DNA of 64,000 bases from Vibrio splendidus 12E03 (GTDB taxonomy: Bacteria; Pseudomonadota; Gammaproteobacteria; Enterobacterales; Vibrionaceae). A model generated the notes under the pieces. That model saw only the letters and a list, made by a program, of their open reading frames with translations, did no database searches and had not been told where the DNA came from. Below, piece by piece: positions 27,001-36,444 of the stretch (positions are counted from its first letter, which is position 1; each line of letters starts with the position of its first letter). The DNA lies in the NCBI RefSeq assembly GCF_000272105.2, contig NZ_AJZD02000071.1:22534-86533 (forward strand). The letters are read 5' to 3'. The position numbers were made by a program, and so were the translations under genes.

Positions 27001-29927
27001 CAGGTAACCACAGCAATATGACTCATGTCCTATCCGCTAAAAATGACGCGTCTCAAATCGACGCTAATACGGATGCAGCATTAAAGCCGTCTGTAACACC
27101 ACACAACCAAGCTTTTGCTCAAAATCAGCAAGCAGCTCAACAGGTACACAAAGCATTCCTGCACACTCGTGCCCAAGGCATGCAAATGGCTGATGCGCTA
27201 TTAAAAGCACAGTTAAACGCAATTACGTCTGGTTTAGATAGCTCAACCGAAACACCAGCTCAGCCTGTTCAAGCTCAACCAGCTCAGGTTCAGTCAACGC
27301 CAGTCAACGTACTTGCGACGCCAGCACCAATAAAACCTATCCGTAAGCCATGTATCTGGGATTACGATGATCTGGTTGAATACGCTGAAGGCGATATTGC
27401 GAACGTATTTGGCCCTGATTACGCGATCATCGATAGCTACTCGCGCCGCGTTCGCTTGCCAACCACCGACTACCTACTGGTATCTCGTGTAACCAAGCTC
27501 AACGCGACCGTTAACGAGTACAAGCCAAGCACCATGACCACCGAATACGACATCCCAGTTGATGCGCCATATCTTGTTGATGGTCAGATCCCTTGGGCTG
27601 TTGCAGTTGAATCTGGTCAGTGTGACCTAATGCTGATCAGCTACTTAGGTATTGATTTCGAAAACAAAGGTGAGCGTGTTTATCGTCTGCTTGATTGCAC
27701 ATTAACTTTCCTTGGTGACTTGCCTCGTGGTGGCGATACGCTGCGTTACGATATCTCAATCAACAGCTTTGCTCGCAATGGCGACACGCTGCTGTTCTTC
27801 TTCTCGTACGAATGTTTCGTTGGCGACAAGATGATCCTGAAAATGGATAACGGCTGTGCGGGCTTCTTCACTGATGAAGAGCTAGCAGATGGCAAAGGTG
27901 TGATTCATACTGAAGATGAAATCAAGGCTCGTAAGCTGGCAACTAGGCAACGCTTCGATCCTATGTTGCACTGTCCTAAAACCCAGTTTAACCACCAAGA
28001 ACTGCGCCACCTGCTGACTGCAAACATTACAGAGTGTTTTGGCCCAACTCACCAATCTGATCGCCACCAGCCTTCTTTGTGCTTCAGCTCAGAGAAGTTC
28101 ATGATGATCGAAAAGGTTAGCCGTGTTGAACCGCAAGGCGGTACATGGGGACTTGGTCTGATTGAAGGTCACAAACAGCTAGAGCCTGAGCATTGGTACT
28201 TCCCTTGTCACTTCAAAGATGACTCAGTAATGGCTGGTTCTTTGATGGCAGAAGGTTGTGGTCAACTGCTTCAATTCTTCATGATGCACCTTGGCATGCA
28301 TACGCTTGTTCAAAATGGTCGTTTCCAACCGCTTGAAAATGCCCCTCAACAAGTACGCTGTCGTGGACAGGTGCTACCACAATCGGCAGAGCTGACGTAC
28401 CGCATGGAAGTGACTGAGATTGGTCTAAGCCCTCGCCCATACGCAAAAGCTAACATCGATATTTTGCTCAACGGCAAAGTGATCGTTGATTTCCAAAACT
28501 TGGGTGTGATGATCAAAGAAGACGACGAATGTACTCGTTACCTGCCTTCTTTAGAAACAGCTGTAGCGACCCCTGCTATCGAAAACTTGGGCCATACGCC
28601 AGCAGTGAACCAACAAGCTTCAGTAAATGCGCCACTTATGGCTCAAATTGAAGACCTAGAAACTGCACCAAACAAAGGTGTCGTTCCTCTTCAACACGTT
28701 GAAGCTCCGGTGACTCCTGATTACCCAAATCGCACACCCGATACGGTTCCGTTCACGCCTTATCACATGTTCGAATTCGCGACTGGCGATATCGAGAAAT
28801 GTTTCGGTCCTGATTTCTCTATCTACCGTGGCATGATTCCGCCACGTACTCCGTGTGGCGACCTGCAGCTAACCACTCGTGTTGTTGAGATCGACGGTAA
28901 GCGTGGCGACTTCAAGAAGCCTTCATCGTGTATCGCAGAGTACGAAGTGCCAGAAAACGCATGGTACTTTGATGAAAACAGCCACCACACCTTGATGCCT
29001 TATTCGGTATTGATGGAGATTTCACTGCAGCCAAACGGATTTATCTCTGGCTACATGGGTACAACACTGGGCTTCCCAGGTGAAGAACTGTTTTTCCGCA
29101 ACCTAGATGGCAGCGGCAAAATGCTGCGTAACGTCGACTTGCGTGGCAAAACGATTACCAACGATTCTCGTCTACTTTCAACGGTAATGATGGGCACCAA
29201 TATCGTACAGAGCTTCAGCTTCGAACTGAGCACTGACGGCGTGCCTTTCTACCAAGGTACGGCGGTATTTGGTTACTTCAAAGGCGCTGCGCTGAAAGAT
29301 CAACTTGGTTTGGACAACGGTAAAGTGACTCACCCTTGGCACGTTGATAACAACCGCACGCCGGATGTAAACATCAACCTGCTAGATAAAACAACGCGTT
29401 ACTTCAATGCACCTGTTTCTGCTACGGGTGAAGTGCAAGAGCACTACCAATTGGCTGGCGGTCGCTTGAACTTTATCGATACGGTGCAGATCACCAGCGA
29501 TGGTGGTAAAAACGGTCTGGGTTACCTATACGCTGAGCGTACGATTGATCCAAGCGATTGGTTCTTCCAGTTCCACTTCCATCAAGATCCGGTAATGCCA
29601 GGTTCTCTAGGTGTCGAAGCGATCATCGAACTAATGCAAACCTACGCGCTAAACAAAGATCTTGGCGCTGGCTTCCGTAATCCGAAGTTCGGTCAAATCC
29701 AATCTGAAGTGAAATGGAAATACCGTGGTCAGATTAACCCTCTGAACAAACAGATGTCTCTGGATGTACACATCACTGCGATTAAAGACGAAGACGGCAA
29801 ACGCATCATCGTTGGTGACGCAAACCTGAGTAAAGATGGTCTACGTATTTACGAAGTGAAAGACATCGCGATTTGTATCGAAGAAGCCCCTGCTATCGAT
29901 AAAGCTCCTGGTATCAAGAAAGCATAA
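24003..29927 (+). CDS. pfaC: PUFA synthase subunit PfaC (KS-CLF-DH-DH)
   Basis: A 1974-residue protein. The N-terminal ketosynthase has Cys213 in DAACASSVYSLK and ECHATGTPLGD/KSNLGHLLTA. The second ketosynthase-like unit is a chain-length factor: the cysteine position is Glu688 (SAAEQSVAR), so it cannot condense. Two FabA-like dehydratase/isomerase hot-dog domains follow: DH1 with His1403 in CHFKDDSVMAGSL, DH2 with His1858 in HFHQDPVMPGSLGVE. DH1 departs from the usual DPVMPG motif. These domains create the cis double bonds spaced by methylene groups. Overlaps pfaB by four bases; pfaD follows after 38 bases. Confidence 0.97.
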   Translation: MSSQYQAQNKQQVKCNKIAIVGIANQYPEADTPKDFWQNLLNKKDSRTTLSAEKLGAKPESYQGVQGESDRFYCDKGGYIENFNFDSNGYRLTEESFKGVDQSFLWALDTSRKALVDAGIDLNADVLERTGVIMGALSFPTTRSNDLFLPMYHSVVEKALKGKLANDQFSLLPTNENAQDLNPINGAAAHNASKLVADALGLGNVQLSLDAACASSVYSLKLACDYLNTGKADMMLAGAVSGADPFFINMGFSIFHAYPDHGVSVPFDSNSKGLFAGEGAGVLVLKRLADAKRDGDNIYAVVSGIGLSNDGRGQFVLSPNSKGQVQAFERAYEASNLTPDSIEVIECHATGTPLGDKVELTSMERFFADKLNGSNPPLIGSAKSNLGHLLTAAGMPGIMKMIFAMKEGVLPPSINLDKPLSSPEGLFGSQTLPTQVQPWPSKAGNSERCAGVSVFGFGGCNAHLLLEAYSGTGHANQTLESASPSLQSPNLSITGLASHFGSLQSINALSTAIETNNDAFIALPKKRWKGLDQHPELLNQFGLHGIPNGAYIDQFDLDFLRFKVPPNEDDRLISQQLLLMKVADEAIKDAKLVAGQKVAVLVAMETELEMHQFRGRVNLHSQLADSFANMGIELTQDEYQSLETIAMDSVMDAAKLNQYTSFIGNIMASRISSLWDFNGPAFTISAAEQSVARCIDVAQNLMSQESMDAVVIAAVDLSGSAEHVILKNSVSPVSLAPKFGQPQDGCWNVGEGAGAIVLVEESRVVSNQDTAYGSINALAFGSSENNNAVVDELLTQVGMSSNDVYLLELNHAPESSSHELVSLNFGVTKTTQASQRVGHCSAASGMASLLHGLLNLNLAPLNPNISSKSAIVANISEGQCSQLLLSQSSVESQSLSVRLNSELASDAKRQLVKQVTLGGRDIYQHIAQTPVTNLATIQQKASGKKAARVASIPTTASIQAALAQKELEKNALAQHAVEPVIETPTSVSPTLAPTRHSQLTGNHSNMTHVLSAKNDASQIDANTDAALKPSVTPHNQAFAQNQQAAQQVHKAFLHTRAQGMQMADALLKAQLNAITSGLDSSTETPAQPVQAQPAQVQSTPVNVLATPAPIKPIRKPCIWDYDDLVEYAEGDIANVFGPDYAIIDSYSRRVRLPTTDYLLVSRVTKLNATVNEYKPSTMTTEYDIPVDAPYLVDGQIPWAVAVESGQCDLMLISYLGIDFENKGERVYRLLDCTLTFLGDLPRGGDTLRYDISINSFARNGDTLLFFFSYECFVGDKMILKMDNGCAGFFTDEELADGKGVIHTEDEIKARKLATRQRFDPMLHCPKTQFNHQELRHLLTANITECFGPTHQSDRHQPSLCFSSEKFMMIEKVSRVEPQGGTWGLGLIEGHKQLEPEHWYFPCHFKDDSVMAGSLMAEGCGQLLQFFMMHLGMHTLVQNGRFQPLENAPQQVRCRGQVLPQSAELTYRMEVTEIGLSPRPYAKANIDILLNGKVIVDFQNLGVMIKEDDECTRYLPSLETAVATPAIENLGHTPAVNQQASVNAPLMAQIEDLETAPNKGVVPLQHVEAPVTPDYPNRTPDTVPFTPYHMFEFATGDIEKCFGPDFSIYRGMIPPRTPCGDLQLTTRVVEIDGKRGDFKKPSSCIAEYEVPENAWYFDENSHHTLMPYSVLMEISLQPNGFISGYMGTTLGFPGEELFFRNLDGSGKMLRNVDLRGKTITNDSRLLSTVMMGTNIVQSFSFELSTDGVPFYQGTAVFGYFKGAALKDQLGLDNGKVTHPWHVDNNRTPDVNINLLDKTTRYFNAPVSATGEVQEHYQLAGGRLNFIDTVQITSDGGKNGLGYLYAERTIDPSDWFFQFHFHQDPVMPGSLGVEAIIELMQTYALNKDLGAGFRNPKFGQIQSEVKWKYRGQINPLNKQMSLDVHITAIKDEDGKRIIVGDANLSKDGLRIYEVKDIAICIEEAPAIDKAPGIKKA

Positions 29928-29965
29928 GTCGCCATTAGAGACAGAGAATTAGGAAAGAATTTAGT

Positions 29966-31603
29966 ATGACAACTCAAACTACAATCAATAACGAAAAGCT
30001 ATCTCCGTGGCCTTGGCAGATCGAAGAGAACACAACGCGTTTCGATAACACAGCAATGTCGACAATCTTGAAAGATTTAAGCCTTGCTTGTTACGTAGTG
30101 AACCACCCAGAAAAAGGCCTAGGCGTAAGCCAACAAGCTGAGATTGCATCAGGCGATTCAGCAAGCTCTGCGAACAGCCAACCTGTTAGCGCATTTGCTC
30201 CCGCTCTTGGTACACAAAGCCTAGGCGACGAAGACTTTCGTCGCTGCCACGGCGTAAAATACGCTTACTACGCAGGAGCAATGGCAAACGGCATTTCATC
30301 TGAAGAGTTAGTGATTGCGCTTGGTCAGGCTGGCATTCTTTGTTCATTTGGCGCGGCGGGTTTAATCCCGTCTCGTGTTGAGCAAGCGATTAACCGCATT
30401 CAAGCTGCACTGCCAAACGGTCCTTACGCGTTTAACCTGATTCACAGCCCAAGCGAACCCGCACTAGAGCGCGGCAGTGTTGAGCTGTTTTTGAAACATA
30501 AAGTAAAAACGGTTGAGGCTTCTGCCTTCTTAGGTCTAACACCGCAAATCGTTCACTATCGTGCCGCTGGCCTTAGCCGCGATGCACAAGGTGAGATTCA
30601 GATTGGCAACAAGGTTATTGCTAAGGTAAGCCGTACTGAAATCGCAAGTAAGTTCATGCAGCCAGCTCCAGCTAAAATGCTGCAAGCCTTGGTTGATGAA
30701 GGCCGAATCACAACAGAACAGATGGAGCTGGCACAGCTTGTTCCTATGGCTGATGACATTACAGCAGAGGCCGATTCAGGTGGTCACACCGATAATCGTC
30801 CACTGGTTACCTTACTACCAACGATTATGGCACTAAAAGAACAGATCCAAGCTCAGTACCAATTCAAAACTCCGCTACGTGTCGGTTGTGGTGGTGGCGT
30901 AGGTACGCCTGACGCTGCTCTAGCGACGTTTAACATGGGCGCAGCTTACATTGTTACCGGTTCAATCAACCAAGCATGTGTCGAGGCTGGCGCGAGCGAA
31001 CACACACGTAAGCTGCTTTCGACAACTGAAATGGCTGACGTGACTATGGCTCCAGCGGCAGACATGTTCGAAATGGGCGTGAAGCTGCAAGTGGTTAAGC
31101 GCGGTACTTTGTTCCCAATGCGTGCAAACAAGCTTTACGAAATCTACACGCGTTATGACTCGATTGAAGCGATTCCAGTTGAAGAACGTCAAAAACTTGA
31201 GAAACAAGTATTCCGTTCAACATTGGATGACATCTGGGCAGGGACTGTTGCGCACTTCAACGAGCGAGACCCTAAACAGATCGAACGTGCTGAAGGCAAT
31301 CCGAAGCGTAAAATGGCGTTGATTTTCCGTTGGTACTTGGGGCTTTCTAGCCGCTGGTCAAACACAGGCGAACAAGGTCGTGAAATGGATTACCAAGTAT
31401 GGGCCGGCCCTGCACTTGGCGCATTCAACGCGTGGGCAAAAGACAGCTACCTAGATGATTACCAACAGCGTAATGCGGTCGACCTTGCTAAGCACCTGAT
31501 GCACGGTGCGGCTTACTTAGCACGTGTTAACCTGTTGACTTCGCAAGGTATCAAACTTGACCCAGAACTAGCACGTTGGAAGCCAACTCAAAGAATGGCG
31601 TAA
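29966..31603 (+). CDS. pfaD: PUFA synthase enoyl reductase PfaD
   Basis: A 545-residue FMN-dependent enoyl-ACP reductase of the nitronate-monooxygenase-like TIM-barrel type. Typical features are the GAAGLIPSRVEQAI segment, FNLIHSPSEPALERG, AEADSGGHTDNRP, and the phosphate-binding GCGGGVGTPDAA with AAYIVTGSINQ (about 307-335). It reduces enoyl intermediates selectively during chain building on PfaA. A short hydrophilic N-terminus precedes SPWPWQIEENTTRFDN. It is the last gene of the pfaABCD operon and is followed by a bidirectional terminator. Confidence 0.97.
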   Translation: MTTQTTINNEKLSPWPWQIEENTTRFDNTAMSTILKDLSLACYVVNHPEKGLGVSQQAEIASGDSASSANSQPVSAFAPALGTQSLGDEDFRRCHGVKYAYYAGAMANGISSEELVIALGQAGILCSFGAAGLIPSRVEQAINRIQAALPNGPYAFNLIHSPSEPALERGSVELFLKHKVKTVEASAFLGLTPQIVHYRAAGLSRDAQGEIQIGNKVIAKVSRTEIASKFMQPAPAKMLQALVDEGRITTEQMELAQLVPMADDITAEADSGGHTDNRPLVTLLPTIMALKEQIQAQYQFKTPLRVGCGGGVGTPDAALATFNMGAAYIVTGSINQACVEAGASEHTRKLLSTTEMADVTMAPAADMFEMGVKLQVVKRGTLFPMRANKLYEIYTRYDSIEAIPVEERQKLEKQVFRSTLDDIWAGTVAHFNERDPKQIERAEGNPKRKMALIFRWYLGLSSRWSNTGEQGREMDYQVWAGPALGAFNAWAKDSYLDDYQQRNAVDLAKHLMHGAAYLARVNLLTSQGIKLDPELARWKPTQRMA

Positions 31604-31654
31604 ATGACCGAAATGGGCTGGTTGACGAGTAACTAATTACTCAGCGACACGAAA

Positions 31655-31690
31655 CAAAAAAGCGACCTTATCGGGTCGCTTTTCTTTTGG
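31655..31690. terminator. Bidirectional terminator, pfaD / HflX-like gene
   Basis: The stem AAGCGACC/GGTCGCTT (31660-31667 with 31674-31681) has TTTTCTTTT on the plus side and TTTTTTG on the minus side, so it can stop both converging genes. Confidence 0.85.
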
Positions 31691-31716
31691 TTGTTCTTTT
31701 CAGGTTCGCTGCAAAA

Positions 31717-33084
31717 TTAAGACTTCTGCATACGCTTTTTCAAGCGCGCTAAATCAATTGCACTTGAGCGTACAGTAAGCTTGATGCACTCGTAGTCGTA
31801 CTCTTCTTTTACCACACTCATGTTTGAGCGAATCTCACCGATGATGCCTTGGCCAGAATAAGGAATCGTGATCTCTTCTTCGATCATGCCTTCTTCAGCA
31901 ACACCAACGATGTACTTGTGCAGTTTCGTAATATCTAGCGGATCACGAGTCGACGTTAGCATCGCATCTGGGAATTCTTCGATCAGCTCTAATTGCTGTT
32001 CTTCAGTCAATCTATCACACTTATTCAGCACTAATAGTTTTTCGCTGCCTTCAACACCCACCTGTGCCAATACGTCGTGTACCACATCAAGTTGTGCGCG
32101 GAATGAAACGTCAGAAGCATCAACCACATAAAGCAGCAACGAAGCATCGTGCGCTTCTGCGAGTGTTGAGTGGAATGAAGCAACCAGATCGTGTGGCAAT
32201 TTCTTGATGAAACCCACCGTATCTGACACTAGGATACGCGGCTGAGTGATCGGCTGAAGAGCACGAACCGTGGTGTCTAGAGTGGCAAACAGCTTATCTT
32301 CACCGCTCACTTCGGTTGCAGTCATCGCGCGCATCATCGAAGATTTACCGGCATTGGTGTAGCCAACTAAAGCAACAGTGAAAAGCTCCGAACGCTGTGT
32401 GCGTCGGTTTTTCATTTCGTCTTGTACACTAACCAGCTCACGCTTAAGCGCAGCAATTTGATCACGAACCTTACGGCGGTCTAGCTCTAGTGAAGTTTCA
32501 CCAGCACCCTGACCCATTTGACGTTCTTTATCACCATCGGCCGTTTCACGCAGTCGAGGCACTAGGTAGTTTAGGCGAGCGATTTCAACTTGCAGACGTG
32601 CGGTACGAGTACGAGCATGACGGCTAAAGATCTCGATGATGATACCAGTACGGTCAAACACCTCGACACCCAAGTGCGCTTCTACATTACGCAGTTGCGA
32701 TGGGCTCAAATCACAGTCAAATACCACAACGTCAGCAGTACCAAATTCCACGTCTTCAGATGGAAGATCATCAAAATCTAATTCATCGATACCAGCGCGA
32801 AAATCAAAAGATTCATCGATAAAATCTTCATCTTCGGCTTCTTCAATCGAACCTTGGTAACCGGTTAGGTGTGCAATTTCTGCAAGCTTACCTGCGCCCA
32901 ACACGTTTTGTCGTTGTGTTGAACTGTGGTGTTGTGATTGGGTACCGACCACTTTAAACCCTAGGGTTGTTACTAAGCGAGCAAGTTCGGCAAGAGACTC
33001 TTTTGCTTCGTCACCTTTGAAGTCCGGTGTCGTAATAGAAATAAGTAAAGCGTTACTAGCTGAGGGTTTTGCTGTTAGTTTCAT
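31717..33084 (-). CDS. HflX-family ribosome-associated GTPase (paralogue with acidic insert)
   Basis: A 455-residue GTPase. N-terminal HflX domain (TLGFKVVGTQSQ, then NVLGAGKLAEI, VVFDCDLSPSQLRNVE, TGIIIEIFSRHARTRTARLQVE), a helical linker with GQGAGETSLELDRR, then the G domain with Walker A GYTNAGKSS (241-249), DTVGFIKKLP and NKCD. HflX proteins bind the 50S subunit and split or rescue stalled ribosomes. Odd points: it stands alone rather than in an hfq-hflX operon; residues 81-113 form an acidic insert with 17 Asp/Glu in 33 positions; and the family's usual GKST is GKSS. It is probably a second, specialised copy. A TGCAC/GTGCA inverted repeat (33100-33113) sits just upstream of the start. 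Confidence 0.85.
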   Translation of the reverse strand: MKLTAKPSASNALLISITTPDFKGDEAKESLAELARLVTTLGFKVVGTQSQHHSSTQRQNVLGAGKLAEIAHLTGYQGSIEEAEDEDFIDESFDFRAGIDELDFDDLPSEDVEFGTADVVVFDCDLSPSQLRNVEAHLGVEVFDRTGIIIEIFSRHARTRTARLQVEIARLNYLVPRLRETADGDKERQMGQGAGETSLELDRRKVRDQIAALKRELVSVQDEMKNRRTQRSELFTVALVGYTNAGKSSMMRAMTATEVSGEDKLFATLDTTVRALQPITQPRILVSDTVGFIKKLPHDLVASFHSTLAEAHDASLLLYVVDASDVSFRAQLDVVHDVLAQVGVEGSEKLLVLNKCDRLTEEQQLELIEEFPDAMLTSTRDPLDITKLHKYIVGVAEEGMIEEEITIPYSGQGIIGEIRSNMSVVKEEYDYECIKLTVRSSAIDLARLKKRMQKS

Positions 33085-33265
33085 GTATTCTTCTGTTTAT
33101 GCACTAATGTGCAACCTAGTATTTGGTCTAAAGTAGCGCGATCCTACGCTGTTCTCGGTCAGCTTTATAGAGCTAACGGAGGCTAATTAGCGATATTATT
33201 GCAGTTAATCCATTTATCTCGTTTATCCCTCTGTTTTCGTGAGGAAATAAAACAGGCTAAAACAA

Positions 33266-33315
33266 CAAAAAGACAGCATCACGTTACTTATTATAAGTAG
33301 TGATACTGCCTTTGT
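33266..33315 (-). terminator. Terminator of the sugar ABC transporter operon
   Basis: A long stem (33272-33282 with 33300-33310, GACAGCATCAC arm with one wobble) containing an inner TTACTTATTATAAGTA hairpin is followed on the minus strand by TTTTTGTTG. It lies just after the ATPase gene. Confidence 0.75.
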
Positions 33316-33352
33316 TTAAGCTTAGACTCTCATTGAGCTACTGTCTCAAAAA

Positions 33353-34465
33353 CTAGAAATCAATTCTCGCTTCCGTCTGAGCATCAAAGAATACTGCTTT
33401 GGATAGGTCAAAATGCAGTGGTGCCATTTGACCAACCGATACCTCAAATTCCGGTGACAAGCGACACGCGACTTCTTGATCGTTCACTTTGACCATTGCG
33501 ATGGTATCGGGCCCTGTCGGTTCCAATACCTCCAGCTGCAAGTCTAGCTTGGTTGAGGCAGAGACATCATCACTTTCTTGTTCGGTAATGTGTTCTGGAC
33601 GCAACCCAATCACCAACTCTTTGCCATCTTGGTCGCGCATACTTTGTGGCAAACGAATGTGGTGTTCTTGATCTGCGGTACCGACCACTTTAATTATCGG
33701 ATTTTGTTCCTCATCCAAGTCCACCATAGTTTTAATGAAGTTCATTGATGGTGAACCCATAAAGCCCGCCACAAACATGTTGTTGGGCTTGGTGTAGATC
33801 TCTTGTGGCGTACCGAGTTGCTGCAGTTCACCATCTTTCATCACCGCAATCCGGTCAGCCAAGGTCATCGCCTCGATTTGGTCATGGGTCACGTAGACAA
33901 TGGTGGTGTTCAGCTTTTGGTGCAGTCGTTTAATCTGATGACGCATTTCAACACGCAGCTTGGCATCCAAGTTAGAAAGCGGCTCATCGAACAGATACAG
34001 CTTAGGACGACGTGCCAAAGCGCGCCCCATCGCGACACGTTGACGCTGACCACCAGATAGCTGTGATGGTTTACGATCAAGCAGTTGCTCAATTTGCAGC
34101 ATTTCAGCGACGCGATTCACTTCTGCATCGATTTCGTCTTGTGGCATCTTGCGGATCTTCAAGCCGAAGGCGATATTGCCGCGTACCGTCATGTTTGGGT
34201 AAAGTGCGTACGACTGGAATACCATCGCGATGTCGCGGTCTTTGGGTTCAACCTGGGCCACGTCAACACCGTCAATCACGATTTCACCCGAGCTAATATT
34301 TTCTAGCCCAGCGATGGTATTCATTAGGGTGGATTTTCCACACCCCGAAGGGCCGACAAGTATCAAAAATTCCCCCGAATCAATACTGATGTCGATGCCC
34401 TTTAACGTTTCGTTGTCCGCGTTGCGATAGGTTTTACGGATCTGTTTTAAATCTAATGTTGCCAT
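33353..34465 (-). CDS. Sugar ABC transporter ATP-binding protein (MalK/UgpC/GtsD type)
   Basis: A 370-residue ABC ATPase. Walker A is GPSGCGKST (38-46), followed by the Q loop ([10 protein letters not shown]), signature [15 protein letters not shown], Walker [16 protein letters not shown] and the H loop [19 protein letters not shown]-terminal TOBE/OB regulatory domain (GLRPEHI, then [13 protein letters not shown]) is typical of carbohydrate importers. It powers uptake through the two permeases encoded just upstream, 6 bases away. The first Gly in [16 protein letters not shown] and the overall length agree with CUT1-class transporters. It is the last gene of the operon. Confidence 0.93.
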   Translation of the reverse strand: MATLDLKQIRKTYRNADNETLKGIDISIDSGEFLILVGPSGCGKSTLMNTIAGLENISSGEIVIDGVDVAQVEPKDRDIAMVFQSYALYPNMTVRGNIAFGLKIRKMPQDEIDAEVNRVAEMLQIEQLLDRKPSQLSGGQRQRVAMGRALARRPKLYLFDEPLSNLDAKLRVEMRHQIKRLHQKLNTTIVYVTHDQIEAMTLADRIAVMKDGELQQLGTPQEIYTKPNNMFVAGFMGSPSMNFIKTMVDLDEEQNPIIKVVGTADQEHHIRLPQSMRDQDGKELVIGLRPEHITEQESDDVSASTKLDLQLEVLEPTGPDTIAMVKVNDQEVACRLSPEFEVSVGQMAPLHFDLSKAVFFDAQTEARIDF

Positions 34466-34471
34466 GGGTAA

Positions 34472-35329
34472 TTATCCTTTTACTGATCCTGCCGTTAGGC
34501 CACGAACAAAATATTTTCCTGCGAAGACATACACCAACAGCGTTGGCAGTGCGGCGATGATCGCGGCAGCCATATCGACGTTATATTCTTTGACGCCAGT
34601 ACTGGTGTTGACTAGGTTGTTTAATGCCACGGTGATCGGCTGAGTTTCTGAGCCGGAATAGACTACTCCGAACAAGAAGTCATTCCAAATCGCGGTGAAT
34701 TGCCAGATCACCGTCACCATGATGATTGGCGTTGATATCGGTAATAAAATCTTGAAGAAGATGATAAAGAAACCTGCACCATCGAGTTTTGCCGCCTTGA
34801 TCAGTTCATCAGGAATCGAGATGTAGAAGTTACGGAAAAACAGAGTGGTAAACGCCATGCCGTAGATAACGTGCACAATCACCAAACCGATAGTTGTGTT
34901 CGCTAGCCCCATCTTGCCGAGCATGGTTGCCATTGGTAACAACACCACTTGGAATGGGATGAAGCAACCAAACAACAGCAAGCTGAAGAACAGATTCGAG
35001 CCTCGGAATTGCCATTTCGTCACTACATAACCATTGAATGCACCCAACAATGTTGAAATCGCAACCGCAGGAATCACCATTTGGAACGAGTTCCAGAAGT
35101 AGCCTTTGATACCTTCACATTTCACGCCCGTACAGGCGGTATCCCACGCTTTATACCAAGCATCGAAAACCCACTCTTTCGGCAAGCTCATTAAGTTACC
35201 CGCCTTGATGTCAGGCAGAGTTTTGAATGACGTCAGCGCCATCACGAACAATGGCATTAAATACACTAAGCAGAAGAAAAGCAGTGCTGAATAAATAAAG
35301 ATTCGAGCAAAATTGATGTTATTCATCAT
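34472..35329 (-). CDS. Sugar ABC transporter permease (MalG/GtsC type)
   Basis: A 285-residue inner-membrane permease with six predicted helices. The EAA loop that contacts the ATPase is present: ELIKAAKLDGAGFFIIFFKI followed by LLPISTP. The C-terminus ends VRGLTAGSVKG, typical of MalG-like subunits of CUT1 importers. The start overlaps the stop of the preceding permease gene by four bases, so the two are coupled. Substrate specificity is not readable here and is inferred from the binding protein. Confidence 0.92.
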   Translation of the reverse strand: MMNNINFARIFIYSALLFFCLVYLMPLFVMALTSFKTLPDIKAGNLMSLPKEWVFDAWYKAWDTACTGVKCEGIKGYFWNSFQMVIPAVAISTLLGAFNGYVVTKWQFRGSNLFFSLLLFGCFIPFQVVLLPMATMLGKMGLANTTIGLVIVHVIYGMAFTTLFFRNFYISIPDELIKAAKLDGAGFFIIFFKILLPISTPIIMVTVIWQFTAIWNDFLFGVVYSGSETQPITVALNNLVNTSTGVKEYNVDMAAAIIAALPTLLVYVFAGKYFVRGLTAGSVKG

Positions 35330-36264
35330 GACTTTTTCTCCCTAAGTTCAGAGTAAAGGTAAGGCACGAGAATCGCTAAGATACCGGCAAGCATCATCAT
35401 GGCACTGGCAGCACCAAGGCCGATTTGACCACGAGTAAAGGAGTGTGCGTACATAAATAGCGCAGGAAGATCCGATGAATAACCCGGGCCACCTGCTGTC
35501 ATTGCCGTCACAAGGTCGAAGCTCTTAATCGCAATGTGTGACGTGATGATCACCGCGCTGAAAACCACAGGGCGCAAGCAAGGCAGAATGATTTTGAGAT
35601 AGATAGTGGGTAAGCTTGCCCCATCGATTTGCGCAGCTTTAATGATCGAAGAATCGATACCACGCAAACCCGCTAAGAACATCGCCATCACGAAGCCCGA
35701 TGATTGCCAAAGTGCTGCGATAACCAAGGTATATACCGACATTTCGGAGTCGACTAGCCAATCAAATTTGAAGTCAGTAAATCCCCAGTCTTGCATCAAC
35801 TTTTCAATGCCAAGACCTGGGTTAAGGATCCACTTCCACGCCGTACCTGTCACGATGAATGACAGCGCCATTGGGTAGAGATAGATAGTGCGAATCGCCC
35901 CTTCTTGACGGATATTCTGGTCAAGCAATACCGCTAAACAGACACCAAGCAAGATAGCAATCGCCATAAATAGAAAACCAAACACACCGAGATTGGTGAT
36001 TGAGGTGATCCAGCGATCGTTATCCATCAGCTTTTCATATTGGGTTAAACCAACGAAGTTGAAGCTCGGTAGAAATCGAGAGTTAGTGAACGACAACGCT
36101 GCCGTCCAAAAAATGTAGCCGTAGATACACACCACGGTCACTAACGCGGTCGGCGCTAGCACAATCTTAGGTAACCAATGTTGCAACCTGTCAGCAAAAC
36201 TCGGTTTCGGTGCAGGCTGGCTCCTTGTGGGTTTTGGAGTCGACTCAGTCAAAACATGCTCCAT
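35326..36264 (-). CDS. Sugar ABC transporter permease (MalF/GtsB type)
   Basis: A 312-residue inner-membrane permease with six helices. A cytoplasmic N-terminal tail (MEHVLTESTPKPTRSQPAPK) precedes the first helix. The EAA loop reads SSIIKAAQIDGASLPTIYLK and continues ILPCLRPV. It pairs with the downstream MalG-like permease. A 180-base gap with two hairpins separates it from the binding-protein gene. Confidence 0.92.
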   Translation of the reverse strand: MEHVLTESTPKPTRSQPAPKPSFADRLQHWLPKIVLAPTALVTVVCIYGYIFWTAALSFTNSRFLPSFNFVGLTQYEKLMDNDRWITSITNLGVFGFLFMAIAILLGVCLAVLLDQNIRQEGAIRTIYLYPMALSFIVTGTAWKWILNPGLGIEKLMQDWGFTDFKFDWLVDSEMSVYTLVIAALWQSSGFVMAMFLAGLRGIDSSIIKAAQIDGASLPTIYLKIILPCLRPVVFSAVIITSHIAIKSFDLVTAMTAGGPGYSSDLPALFMYAHSFTRGQIGLGAASAMMMLAGILAILVPYLYSELREKKS

Positions 36265-36354
36265 AACTTATCCTTGTTGCACAATCGAGCCAATGGCTTG
36301 CCTTTCGGCACCACATCAGCATCACGCATATCAGAATTGGGAGTGAAGAGTAGA

Positions 36355-36432
36355 TAGGCTCCCTACGAGCCTACCCACCCTGGGGGTTTGTAAAGCAACA
36401 CAACCCGTCACTCACGTGCGTTGTATGTTGCT
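36355..36432 (-). other. Two hairpins between binding-protein and permease genes
   Basis: A perfect 7-bp stem TAGGCTC/GAGCCTA (36355-36361 with 36367-36373) and an imperfect stem AGCAACACAAC (36394-36404) with GTTGTATGTTGCT (36420-36432). Such intercistronic structures typically protect the upstream message, raising binding protein over permeases. There is no strong T-run. Confidence 0.5.
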
Positions 36433-36444
36433 TATCAAGTTAGA

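Noticed and set aside
33489..34306. Several plus-strand frames opposite the ABC ATPase gene
   Set aside because: They are shadows of a well-supported ATPase gene on the minus strand, without domains or start signals.
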